Source of the DNA: Euryodendron excelsum
Taxonomy: Eukaryota; Streptophyta; Magnoliopsida; Ericales; Pentaphylacaceae
Direction of reading: 5' to 3'
NCBI GenBank assembly: GCA_033060915.1
Contig: CM065378.1
Span: 38,204,501-38,268,500, forward strand
Length of the DNA stretch: 64,000 nt
The position numbers were made by a program, and so were the translations under genes. Below are positions 21,990 to 33,900 of this stretch, in pieces; the stretch's first letter is position 1, and each line of letters starts with the position of its first letter. A model generated the notes under the pieces. The model worked only from the letters and a program-made list of their open reading frames with translations. It searched no databases and was not told the DNA's origin.

Positions 21990-23680
21990 TGTTAACCCAA
22001 GGGTTGATCTCCACAGCTGATAAATGATTTTGATGATAACAAAGCCCAATCATTCTTATGAACTAATGTGTTTAACTTGAGTGTGCAGCTTATTATGATA
22101 ATACTTATTCAGATTTATGGGTAATCATGAACTGTGGAGTACCATGGAAGATCTTGTCAGCACTTCATAAGAGTTCTGACACTATTAATGGCACGTGTAA
22201 AGTTTTTGACAAAAATAATATTTGCAGCATCTCAATCAAAGTGACAACACGTGTGGAAGAAGGATTTTGGCTTGGATATACATGTGATTAATAACATCCA
22301 TTACCAGTGAAGACACTTGATCCCCATGTTCATATTAATTCATTAAAAGCATCATGAAGCTTAAAGAAGTCTTCCTTAAAGCATTATGGAGAAAGCTCAT
22401 AAGAAGATTGCTGACAATACGAAAGATTGGTGGCACCCAATAGTCTGACAGAGTGAAAGTCTTCACTAGCACAAGCAGTTTGTTGATTTCTAAACAGTTG
22501 GATGAACAAAGGGCTACCAAAGGATAAAAATGGTTAAGAAGTTTAGAAAGCTATCAAGAAGATCAGTAGAGCTCAAGCATATTTACACCATCGAATAATG
22601 ATTAAAAAAAGAAATATAAGACATCTGTGGATAGCAACAGCAACTGCAGCAACAAACCTGATCGCTGACACTAACAAAGAATTGTTAACAATCTTATAAA
22701 AAAGCAAAACAACACAAGATAAATACTGATGACAATCTTATGGAAGAACAAATGGTAAAAGAAACAGGAAGATTGAGTAACAGCACGAGATAAAAAAATA
22801 ATAACATTTTTATTGAAGGGCAACGTCAAAACTGGCAAGCCAAGATTGGTGGCACCAATGAAACAACTGCTGAAAGAAAGGAGGGAGTCTGATTGGCTGC
22901 ACCAGTAGAAGATTGCTGACAATCTCGGTAGGCGACAGGAATTCTCCCCAACGGTAAGATTTTTGAACCTATCTTAGCCCCCCGCACATTTGATGCACCT
23001 TCAATGGCTCTAACGGCTATTTGTTGTGAAAGACTATAAATATATGAGTTCAAACTCATTTATGGGCCAAAAATGAGGATCTTAAAGTGCAAAAATTCAA
23101 AAGCCCTAAATCTTCCTCATTACTCTGCAATTGCCATCAACCGACAAGAATCATTGAGCTGTAACATTTATTATCTTCACTTCTGAGAGTGATATTCATT
23201 ATATTTTATAACCTCATTACTTCTGAAAAGGTTATTGTAAACCTCTAGAGCTTGAGTGTAGCTTGAGTAACACACTTGTAAAATCGAGAGCTTGGATTAA
23301 AACTTCTCGGTGCTAAGGATTTGGTGTAAATCCTTGAATATAATAGTGAGCTAAGCACTTAAAGAAACTAGCAGCTGTGTAAGGAGAAAATTACATAATG
23401 GAATACCTTTAAGGGGATCGAGGAAAAAAGGACGTAGGCAAAGGTTAATTTGAACCTCTGCAAATCTCTTGTTCTCTGCTTATTGCTAAATGTGTGTCTG
23501 CTAATTACTGAATGTTTGTGCATGCTACATGTGCTTGTTAGCAATCTTAAGCTGCATCGATATCACTTAGTGTTTGTCTTTATCTAATTAGAAATTGATT
23601 TTTATTTATACTGAAAGTTCCACGTTAATTTTGAAAGAACCCAATTCACCTCCCCTCTTGGAACATTCTTTGAGCCAACA
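21990..23680 (+). repeat. Copia 3' LTR (complete, 1691 bp)
   Basis: It starts TGTTAACCCAAGGG and ends TTGAGCCAACA, so the ends form the short TGTT...AACA inverted repeat. A TATA box, TATAAATAT, is at 23034-23042. The part from the TATA box onward matches the interrupted 5' LTR. The 5' target duplication lies left of the window, so the insertion site cannot be checked. Confidence 0.87.
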
Positions 23681-25121
23681 ATTCCTACCATGTCTATGGG
23701 TCATGAGATCCATACCTTTCCACCTCTGGCACCTAATCCTAAACTACCGAACCATGTGGAATTCCATGCCCCAACATCAGAACCAAACATCCTTCTCATT
23801 CCTGACCAATTAGAGAAAGGAGAGGATCAAAGGATTCACAACACAAGCTTAATTGGCACCTTTGTGTAAGATCATTTTACCTTTTCTACCTTGTATGACC
23901 CTTTTGACCCTTGTGTGCTTCAAAGTTATATCCTTAAGTTCAACATAGATGCTAAAAAAAATTTATTTTTATGCTTGTTTGAACTTTTTAAAAGTTTCAA
24001 GGATGAATGTGATGATGACAAATTCCTACTTTGTGGTATTGGCTTATCATCTCTCCAATTTTTCCTAAGAGTATGAGTAATTTAGATAGTTTTTGCTTTT
24101 ATTAGTCTTGTTAGATAGGTTTCTGTTAAAAATTTTAACAATTTTAAACTTTTGATAATGACTTTCTCTAATTAGAGGTAGAGTTTAGATACCATTTTTA
24201 CATGCATGTATTCAATCATTTGTATCTAAAGCTTTATTATTCATGGTGGATGTCATTTTTGAACTTCATTATTATATATCGTGTTATACTTTAATCTCTC
24301 TATAGTTTATTAACTATTCTCAAGTATTACATTGAATGATGATCGTTTGACTACTTTGAATTCTTGGTAAAGGTTGAAGTATCTTGTGGTTTCAATACTT
24401 TATTTTGCTACCTTTAACACGTCTTTTTGTACTTTTCATTATTGTCTCCTATTATTTATGGTGGATGTATTGATACTTTAAAGGGGAATCATAGTATATT
24501 CATGAGATTCAATTTTTGATTTTTGAATGGTTAGTGTTGCATGGCTTATATTCATAGTATAATAAACATTTCACTCTTTGATTTTGATGTTTTGTGGGAT
24601 GTTATCTTTAGTACACATTAGTAAAGAGATTACACTCATTGAGCACAAATCATGCATGTAGAATTGTTGTATTAGTTTGTGCATTTGTAGCCTCACTTGA
24701 GTGGAAATCTTAACCTTGTGAGCTTCAAAACTTCATATCTTCTTTGATAAGAGTTTATATTTACTCAATAAGATTTCTATTGATCATTATCATTTTCAAT
24801 GGCTTCATTACGTTTGTATTTGGCTTATATGCTTTAGATTAGCTATTATTGTTGACACTTGCATTCTTTTAAAATCTAAATCATATATGCTTTGGAAATG
24901 ATTTTAAGCCATCTTTCATCCTTTTGAGCAATGAAATTCTTGTTGTTTTTATTCCCTTTGCAACCATGTCTTTCTACCCTTTCGATGTGTGATCTTACTT
25001 GAAATTTGATCATTAATGAGATAACTTTTCCCTCGAGTTGAAGCGGCAAAAACCTTCATTTTTTAGAAGCTCTTAAGAAAACAAAGAAGAACTATGTTTT
25101 AAAAGAGAAAATATTGAAATT
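23681..25121 (+). other. Probable Ty3/gypsy 3' untranslated region, part 1
   Basis: AT-rich sequence with no recognised domain. Short open frames at 23681-23865 and 23891-24076 (a 61-codon frame) match nothing I recognise. The text style (alternating TTG-rich segments, 'GAGCACAAATCATGCATG') resembles the long 3' untranslated regions of plant Ty3/gypsy elements. It reads on, across the solo LTR at 25122-26514, into a PPT and LTR at 27430 onward. Inference only. Confidence 0.4.
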
Positions 25122-26514
25122 TGATCGCTCCTGAATAGTGCAATTTATATCTACCAGTGTACGGTTGCGATGCAGTAATAATATCTCGGTAAGTTTAAGG
25201 TCGAACCACAAGGAATATGGATAGAATCTAGTAAAACTCACTTTGGAAAAATAGAATTATCAAGAAAAACAACTCTAAAATGTAAAGGAAAATTTTGATT
25301 TGAGATTTGGTTTGTCAGATTATTCTGGGCAATGAAAATAAATTTATACTAAGAAAGCTTGAATAGATAACAATAAGCAAAAGGTCTTGGCAAGATTGAT
25401 CTAGTTAATAGGCCTACAAGTAGGTCCCCAAGATAGCTGTGAGTAAAAAATCTCAAGATTTAATTACCCTCTTGGAGTTGATATTCAAGTATTTACTAGT
25501 GTTTATACTAGAGTCTCATTCATACATGTCCCAGTTTATAAACCTGTCTACAAAGTATGTTTGAAGCTTAATCAAGAACAGTAGATTTATAAAGTACTCA
25601 TAATAGGAATATATATGTAATTATAATCAATATCCTTATCAGAAATTTTAAGTGTATACGTATCCCTGCTTACAAATTAGTCTATACATACATCCTAGAT
25701 ATTATCAAAAATATTGTTTTCGAAAATATTCATGAGCAAGAAAATGAGTCTTGATTCAAGATCTTGAAATCTTGTAAAATAAATAACTATCTTGAATCTC
25801 TATCTGTAACTTAGTTACTTTCTCAACCCATACCAAGAACGGATTTAGCTATTAAAAAACATGATAAAGATTGCAAGAATGGAAATAATAATTAAAGAAA
25901 TAAAATGTTGCATTAAAGAAATATAATCTGAAATTCACAATAAGAACAAGAAAGAAAACTAAAGATTAAAGATACTCCCTTGAAAGATGAAAAGATTCAT
26001 AGCCTCCAAAGGTTGGATGATTCCTCCTTCCAAAACCCTAGAAAAACCCGTGAATTCTTCTCCTCCTCCAGAACATAGAAAACCTAAGTCTATTCTACTA
26101 CCTACTAATCTCCCTACAACTTAAAAGTGAGTTAATATATAAATCCCGTCGTCAGTTGTAGGGACGATTCCCACCGAGTACACCGATGGGATAGGTCCCT
26201 TCATGAAAGTTGTAGGTCTCGAAAAATTATATGAAATCAACATTTTACGAGCCTGAATAGCCTCCCTGGTTTACGAGATATGGGTTTTCAAAGTTTCAAC
26301 TTTACGTGCTTCAGTAGTTTGTACCTTGACAGCAACCTCTTAAAACCTATGATTAAATTGCATTCGAAATCACTCCATTTAAGCTCAAAATCTACATAAA
26401 GCATAATAAACTTAATTAATATCAAAACATAACTAAAAAGACATATATACTTATAAACTAATACTAACAAAGTACTAATTAAGGCCTTATAATTGCATTT
26501 TTGAAGCGCAATCA
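25122..26514 (-). mobile_element. Solo LTR, antisense (1393 bp, probably Ty3/gypsy)
   Basis: On the minus strand it runs from TGATTGCGCTTC (26514) to GGAGCGATCA (25122), with short imperfect inverted ends. The end block (ATTCCTTGTGGTTCGACC, then GCATCGCAACCGTACACTGG) is typical of plant gypsy LTR 3' ends. Flanks are AAATT (25117-25121) and AAAGT (26515-26519), a 5-bp duplication with one mismatch. No internal domain is attached on either side. Confidence 0.6.
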
Positions 26515-27440
26515 AAAGTGCAAAAGGAGTAGCAAAGAAAAGTGAAAGAAAAAAAGAGACAATGGGATTAAAAACAAATCAAAAGAAAAGAAAAGAAACA
26601 AGAAAAAGGGTTGAAGCTTCAAAGAGGCAAGGAAATATGCTAAAAAGTTAGAGATGGAAAAGAAAGAGAAGAATTGCTTCATTGACATTACATGCCTTGA
26701 TCACACAAGTATTGTATTCTTATACTTCTTCCTTCCTTCCTTCCTATACCTTACCTTGAAACCCTATTGGCCTTCCTTACAAAGTCCTTTATGATCCGAA
26801 AGCATGCACTTCATTAGAGATCTTGTTTGAATTTAAGCTCTTACTTATCATCATGATTAGTTGATATTTAAGTTATAAGCATTCTTTTATGAAGTCATGC
26901 CAAGATTAATACACTTTGATTGTTGCGGTTTTTGACATTTGAATTACTCTCTTGCATATTATTGCATTTATTCCTTTTTAAAGCTTTTCATTAAGAGGAA
27001 CCTTGTACCTAGTTTAAGAGTGTATGCTGGTAAGAACTTGGATCGAGGCTCCAAGGGTATGAATGTGTGAGTGGATACATTTGAGCTACATTGCATGACT
27101 ATCACACACACATGAATCTCATTTTTGTGTCCTTATTGGTATTATCTTGCATACATTGATTTTAGAGATGAATTGTTGAGATTGCTTGGATATATCTATG
27201 CCTCATTCTTATATTGTTCTTAGTCTTTAATTGATGATTATGACTTAATGTTTGTGGGTGTCATCACTGGAAGCTCTCACAAAACACCACTCGTCCACTA
27301 AAGGTAACCTAGAGGTTTAAAGGCTTGATATATAGGCTAAATACATATGTGACTCCTACGAAAGCAGAGATTATCTTGTGTACATACTTGCTTTAGTTGT
27401 AGATTTTGCTTAGGACTAGGAAAAAGCCAAATTGGGGGTG
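26515..27440 (+). other. Probable gypsy 3' untranslated region, part 2, with PPT
   Basis: This continues the region before the solo LTR (purine-rich AAGAAAAGAAAAGAAAC at about 26583). It ends in AATTGGGGGTG (27430-27440), a polypurine tract directly before the TG of the LTR. No ORF is recognised. Confidence 0.5.
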
Positions 27441-28610
27441 TGATTACACTCCAAAAATGTAATCTCAATCTCCTAATTAGTGGATTGTTAGCTTTAATTT
27501 AGGTATTAGATCAGTATTTTATCTTTAAATTGTCTTAAACATGCCTTTTTTTATCTAATTGCAGGGAATGGAGCTTAACTGTAGAAGAAAGGGCTAAAAA
27601 GTGCATCACCAAGCGATAATCGAGCACTCGACCGAGCGATTGCCTAACTCACCAAGCGTTCGGCTAAGTGCTAACCTAACGCTTGCCTAGCACTCGAACG
27701 TTGAAAAAATACACCAATTGCTAAACTTCATAGAGCCATATTCACAATTTGAATTCGGAGCACTAACCGAGCGCTTAGTCTTTGGGTGAGTGCTAACCAA
27801 GCGCTCACCTAGCACTTGCCTAACGGATCCCTATTTTTGTATAAACTATAAAAGGCTGTTTTGGACGTTTTTGAGAGGAACTTTTCATATATTTCATTCC
27901 TTTGTTTAGGTTAGCTTAGATATTTTGTATTAGGAGTAGTTTTAGAGAGAAAAACTCTATTTTCCTTTACTTTCTTACATTTTTCTTCATTTTCCTTGAA
28001 ACTAAACACTAGTTTTTTTTCAATTCAATACAAGATTTATATTTCTCTATGCTTTCTACCATGAATTCTAGTAGTTAATCTTCTACTTAGATGTAATTGT
28101 GAAGATCTACCAAGGATTTCAATAGAAGTAACTAGATTTCAATTATCTATCTTATAATTTCTCTAATTCATCTTAATTGAGTTTGAATCTATTAGAAAAA
28201 TTCATAACACAATTTGGTAATTTCTATGCACAATTACATAATTGGTATAGAGATTGCACAAATCTATGGTTTAAATCTATGATTCTTTTAATTGATTTCA
28301 AATCTACACTCAACTAAGCATGAATTCAAGATTTTATAGTCTAAATCCTCTGAATCAATGATCCACGGAGTGATCCTTGATTTGAGTAATCAAACCAGCT
28401 ATTGAAGCTCTTGTTAAACTTAGTAGATTGAATCAATTATATCCAAGCCCCTTTTTAATTGCCATCAAATTTAGTTGTTAATTGCTTTAATTGTTTTGCC
28501 TTAGTTGTTAATCAAACTCTCTTTCAACATCAATCATATTTTTGGGCTCTCTTACTTAGATTCAATTTACATAGTTACTATTCAATTCAAGTTAGTTTAG
28601 TATTCTCTAA

Positions 28611-29408
28611 GGCTATATTTGGTACAAAGGAATGAAAAGGAATGGACTAAGAATGGGAATGGAATGAGAATGAGAATGGAATGAAATGAAATAGTTATTT
28701 TTATTCCCTTATTTGATAAGATCAATGAACAATGCTAAAATAGAATAGAATAAAATTTGTGTATGATAAAAAAAATTCAATATTATGTCTATACAAAATA
28801 TTAGTAATATATATTATTTAATTATTAAATATTATTAAGCATTTGTAATGGTGGTAGTGGCGGCGGTGGCGGTGGTGGTTGGTGGCAGGGCGGCGGTGGT
28901 GGTTGGTGGCAATGACGGTAGTAGTGGTGGGGAGGTAGCGGTGGCCAATGGTGGGTGGTGGTGGTGAGACGGTGACAGTGGTGGGGGATAGTGGTGTCGG
29001 TGGATGCTGGGTGATTGTAGCTGACGGTGGACAGCGATGGTGGTTAGTGGTGGCGGTGATGGTGAAAATTTTTAACTTTTTAAATTTTTTTAAATTTTAA
29101 ATTTTTAAAAAAAAAATTTTTTTTTTTAATTTTAAAATCAAAAAAATAATTACCAAACATGTTTTATATTTTTAAAAGAAATTTGACAGCAAAAATCTTA
29201 TTAAGTTTGTTTTATACTGTTTCATGTGGGAATAGAATAACCATTCTCACTATTGAAATAGGAAATGGTTATTCCAACAAAATGTGAGAATGATCATTCT
29301 ATGAGAATTGTCATTCCACCTTTAAATAGTGGTATCAAACAAGAAAATAAGAATGAAAGTGGGAATGATCATTTCATTTCATTACATTCCCTTGTACCAA
29401 ACATAGCA
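28611..29408. mobile_element. MITE with TAA duplication (PIF/Harbinger-like)
   Basis: Ends GGCTATATTTGGTACAAAGG and, reverse complemented, TGCTATGTTTGGTACAAGGG: inverted repeats with few mismatches. They are followed inward by GGAATGG-type repeats at both ends. TAA flanks both sides (28608-28610, 29409-29411), the 3-bp duplication known for PIF/Harbinger. It is 798 bp with no transposase. Confidence 0.75.
28850..29066. repeat. GGTGGC/GGCGGT minisatellite inside the MITE
   Basis: Imperfect GGTGGCGGTGG repeats, strongly G-rich on the + strand (about 215 bp), followed by an A/T homopolymer-rich patch. Confidence 0.85.
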
Positions 29409-29524
29409 TAAATGTTTGATAGCCTATATTTGGCTTGGACCTCAAGAAAATTGACTTCGCTACTCACCAGATTTTATACTTCAATCGCAACACCCGTTCT
29501 CTTGCGGAAAAGCTCAAATTTACA

Positions 29525-30380
29525 ATATCTTTAAGAGTGATTCATTTATCAATTTTAAATTATTTTGTTTATTTAACCATTTTAAATGTAAAAATCTGTC
29601 CGTTAAATATACTAATTTCGTCATTTTTAAATAAGAGACCCACTAAAAAATAAATTATCATTTGTTTAATTAATTTGTTTATTATTACTTTTAGTTCATT
29701 GTTTGAAATTTGAAACATAACTTAAAAAATGTTTTAAAAAAATGCAATAAATTGTAGGAAAAAAGGATTTTAAAATGTACATCGTATGTGCTCTGTTTGT
29801 TTGTGTTGAAGGAGAAAATGGGAGAGAATGGTAATGTTAACCTAGACTTCGGTTGACCTACAATTTATTAACTAGGGTTAAATTAACTTAGAGTTTGGTT
29901 GACCTACGATTTAACCAATATTAAGTTAACCTACAGTTAGGTTGATCTACAGTTTACTGACTAAGGCTACATTAACCTAAGGTTAAGTAACTAGAGAAAC
30001 TAGGTTCAAAACCTCTTTTCAAAACCGTAGGTTCAAAATCCTATTTTAAAACCTTTTATTATTAATTTTTTTGTGTTAATATATTATTTTATATTATATT
30101 ATTACAATATATACAACATTATAATAATACATTATAATGAATCTTATGTTACATTATAATAATACATTATAATATGTTAAATTGAAAATAATAATACTAC
30201 ATTATAATATAAACCGAAGTGTGCTTAAAGCATGACTCTGAACCACTCTTCTTGCTTCACCCAGACTAAAAGCGGAAATTTGAAGCCCGCTTTACATGGG
30301 TTTGGGAATAACTTTGAACCGTGCAATGCAGGTGGTAATAACTTTGAAAATTTGTCTCTATTTGGTTAAAAAGCCACAAT
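29525..30380. other. Intergenic, with degenerate GTTGACCTACA repeats
   Basis: 29838-29990 holds degenerate repeats of AACCTA...GGTTGACCTACAATTT. 30050-30200 is AT-rich with repeated ATTATAATAATACATTATAAT. Nothing coding is seen. Confidence 0.55.
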
Positions 30381-30779
30381 CAGCATCAAATATTGGGATA
30401 GGTTGCGCGGAAAGTCTGATTCCAAGCAAAACCAAGCCTCAATATCCCCACATCAAGGTCTGAGATATGTGAATGATTTGCTAACAATACAACATAAGCC
30501 TCAATCAATAAGCAATACCCAAATTGTCCATCAGAGTAACCTTAACAACAGCCATACAATCCATTTGTTCATCAGAGTAGAATCTAAACAGCATGTATTT
30601 TGACAATGGACAATCTAACAATGGATTTTTCCCCAAATTTTCCCATATGGTCTCAATCAACCAGGCAACTAAAGGACATTTAGACATACATTAGCAAAAC
30701 AAACTGAAACAGTTATCGTACAATGCTGCTATAGGATACACAAATCCTAATGACCAAACAAGCAATCTTGAAAGCCATC

Positions 30780-30961
30780 GCGCATTAAAATGAGCAAACC
30801 TTGCTGCTGCCTATGGACGAGATGGACATTTCACGCCTTCATTGTCAAATGATTCCAAGTCTTATTCATACCTCTTGTAATATTTAGGCGAAAATGGGAT
30901 CGAGGGAAAAATACATACACATTCAGCTCCACTGACTTCCACGTTCAATTGCCTGCTATGT
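30780..30961 (-). other. WDL: Likely 3'UTR of the WDL gene
   Basis: Downstream of the TAA at 30964-30962. A weak polyadenylation-like AATAAG lies on the minus strand near 30866. The true end is not determined by sequence alone. Confidence 0.4.
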
Positions 30962-33900
30962 TTAATTCTCCAATGTAATTGGTTCCAGCACCAAGGCGGT
31001 ACAATCTGGATCTTCAGCTACAGGCACATCATCCATGCTGGGCTGAGTATGGCTTGGCTCAGCACTACAAGCCGCCTCCTCTTGCATGTCAGATGCAATT
31101 TCGCTTGTTTCCTTGGGTAAGGGGGTTTTATGAGATGCAGTTTCTTTCGCTTCATTGGATAAGATGGTTTTTTCAGAAGGCAGCTTGGGGAGGGACTTCC
31201 GCTGAGGCCTCTTAAGATGGGCAGGTGGTCCTTTGGTGGTGTTATTTTGGGACAACTTCTCGTCAAAACTTAACCGACCAGATCGAAAGTTGAGGCTACC
31301 ATTTCCTTCAGAATCTCTGGTAGGCGAGCCCTTCTTTCTACCGAGCTTGGGAGATTTGGCTCTCGTTGTGGGTATCTGCATCACAGTAACATAGAGCATA
31401 AAGACCAAAGCAACACAAAACAGTACTGTACAAACTAAAGAGCCCACTGGGACCACAAGAAATGACTCACAGACAGCAATTACTTCACGTCCCTTCTATA
31501 GTGCCACCACTTCCATTTATCTCACACCTTACATCGGCTAGTTGACAATAAAACATAAAAGGTTACCCCAGCAATTGGTTGATGTTAAACCTTTTAGCTG
31601 AAGGTATTACTCGGACCTCCAATCAAATCCTGTGTTCGTCCACGTTGGTGTTACTCTTTTAAGGGTAGCCCTCATCTTCACCCATATTAAACCCAACAAT
31701 GTGAAATTTAACAAACACAACAACTAGAAAATTCTCTTTTCCCAAGAAAAGGGTGAAAAGACAGACTTTTTTGCACAATTTTCCCATGATCTCCAAGAAT
31801 AGCTACCAGGAAACTTACAAGAAGGGCAGAAAGGCAATTTCCTGGAAACTTGTTTGTTGAAAAGAGGCGAAATCTCATGAAATTTTAAGGGAAATGTTTG
31901 GTCACTTCATAAGAAACTTGTGAAATATTTGTAGTAAATGTCAGGAAAACTAACTAAAACAGGATTCTCATAAGTTTTTTACCATTTTTTCAGACTCTTA
32001 AAGCTTATTTTACAACAATCATACGGAACTTTTCTCACATGTTTCTCTATTAAGTATTTCACATTACAATTTACCATGCGTTTTCTATAGCTTTATATTG
32101 TTTCTATTGGAGTACCTAATAAATTTCTTATAAGATTTCTGCCTGATTTCACGTCACTAATTGTTTCCCTCTTCCCATAGTCTCTTTTAACCACGTTCAG
32201 ATCTACATTTCTCATATGATTTTCTGTTTCCGTTTCCCTTTCCCAATTTAGCAATTACAACACCAATTATGTTGCGAAAAGATAGGGTAAATGGAAAGAG
32301 ACGTATGAGTGTTGTGAGATCCTTTCCTCTTGATTTATCGTAGCCAAATTAGGCCTCGATTGTTTCAAACTAACGGAATTAAAATGGGAAAATAGAATAG
32401 GACTAGGCCATGTAAAGGAAAAGCTTTATTCATCTATTATTACTATCATCCGGGAGCAAGGCTTGTTGTCCACTTGGTCTGTGTATATTTTCATGGCCCA
32501 AAATACCCTCACACTCCATTTTAATCTCTGCACATGACATGCCCAATTAAGTAATTTTATAAATATATAATTTTAACTTCCCCACATTGTTCTAACTTCC
32601 CACAACTTCTTATGCTCTGTATGACTCCACTCAGTAGCTGAATAACCCACCAATAACTGAAATTAACAAGATCTGTCTTCCATAGGCTGTAGTCACACAC
32701 ACTGCAGATGGGCACCTTCTAGTCGCTAAGAAGTACCGACATGGACATGGGACACGGACACGCCGACACAACGATTTTAAAAAAATGCAGGACACAACAC
32801 GGCGGGGACACGGCAAAAATATATGATTTTATATATTTTTTGCCATATATATAAATGTATTATTCAAATCTAATAAAAAGAATAAAAAATACAAGATAAC
32901 ACTAATAAAGATTAAAGAACCATGTCTTCTATAACTTAATTATCAACATCTCATTCCACAAAAAATGATAAAGATCATAATTCATGAAGTAAACTAAGAG
33001 ATCATTTAGCAAAATATTAAACCAAGATAAAATGGAACCATAAATCATTAACAGAAATTAGAAAGTTTATACAAATGTCATCCTAAAAAGTAGAAGCTCA
33101 GAAATTTAATACAAAGAGATACCAAAAATCATAAATAAGGCAAAAATTTTGTGCAGAAATAAAATCAGAAATTTTCTACGTAAAAGAATTATAAATTTAA
33201 ATTCAGAACTAAAACAAAAGCATAAAAAAATTATAAATTATAAAACCTTTTTGACCTTTTTTATTTTTCAAATTCAAGTTTTTAAATTACAAAATATTCC
33301 TCATCTTTTATTTTCAAAAATTGTAGAAAAGCCCGCGTGTGTCCATAAAATGTCCAAAATCAGACACACGTGTCCAAGCCGTGTCTAAGGAGTGTCCGAA
33401 GAAAAAAAAAATTTTTAAAATTAGACACGTCTGACAACATGTCGGACACAGGCGTGTTTATGTCCTAGAGGTGTCCGACATGTATACAGGGGTTTCGTTG
33501 GAGTGTTCGTGCTTCCTAATCTAGCCGATTAGAAGAACATGCCAAGTTAGACTCCAATAAGTGCCCTAATTGGAAGAAGTAAGAAGCTTGTAATGGAAAG
33601 CAAGATTATTGGTAAGCTTGTAAATTGGACAGCAAAACCTCAAGAATATGCTAACAACTTAACAAATAAGCACCAATAAATAACCCTTGAGTAGACTCTT
33701 ACCACTGTAAAGACTTGATGATATAAGGTTCAACTAGAAGTGACTAAGGAAATCTTTGAGCCGTAGGATTCAAGTGGCCAAAGACCTCACTCCTTCAGTT
33801 TATGTAATTCAAGAGGGTGATACAGGAAGCATGAGAAAAACACATACTATTCACCAGTTTGCACTACTTAAATTTGAACTGTGTGGCAAGTATGTAGATG

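Larger units (their letters stand above)
5612..23680 (+). mobile_element. Sirevirus-type Ty1/copia retrotransposon, decayed
   Basis: Order seen: 3' half of the 5' LTR (5612-6250, completed at 14746-14761), tRNA-Met-type PBS (14764-14775), gag, protease, integrase, RT, RNase H, an env-like ORF (19998-21444), polypurine tracts and a complete 3' LTR (21990-23680). The pol order PR-INT-RT-RH defines Ty1/copia. A large gag with coiled coil plus an extra 3' ORF is known for the Sirevirus (SIRE/Maximus) lineage. Many stops and frameshifts, and roughly 15 mismatches in about 159 bp compared by eye between the LTRs (6065-6223 against 3' LTR), mark an old, dead copy. Giant LTR A cut the 5' LTR at 5611/5612 and giant LTR C cut it at 6250/14746. 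Confidence 0.88.
27441..29524 (+). repeat. Probable Ty3/gypsy 3' LTR, split by a MITE
   Basis: It begins TGATTACACTCC right after a polypurine tract. It includes a GC-rich patch of repeated GCACTCG/GAGCGCT motifs (27600-27830) and a likely TATA region (ACTATAAAAGGC at about 27845). After the MITE at 28611-29408 it resumes and ends near CAATCGCAACACCCGTTCTC...TTTACA. The right boundary is approximate; I found no target duplication. Confidence 0.5.

Noticed and set aside
27600..27830. Repeated GCACTCG/GAGCG motifs as a possible satellite
   Set aside because: Irregular spacing and inverted mixture; better read as part of the gypsy LTR.
30979..31215. + strand frame opposite the last WDL exon
   Set aside because: Antisense shadow of a real exon.
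31376..31456. Hydrophobic N-terminal extension in frame with the last WDL exon
   Set aside because: These 27 codons are intron sequence before a clear GATGCAG acceptor. Splicing at 31375 gives the conserved [15 protein letters not shown] joint.
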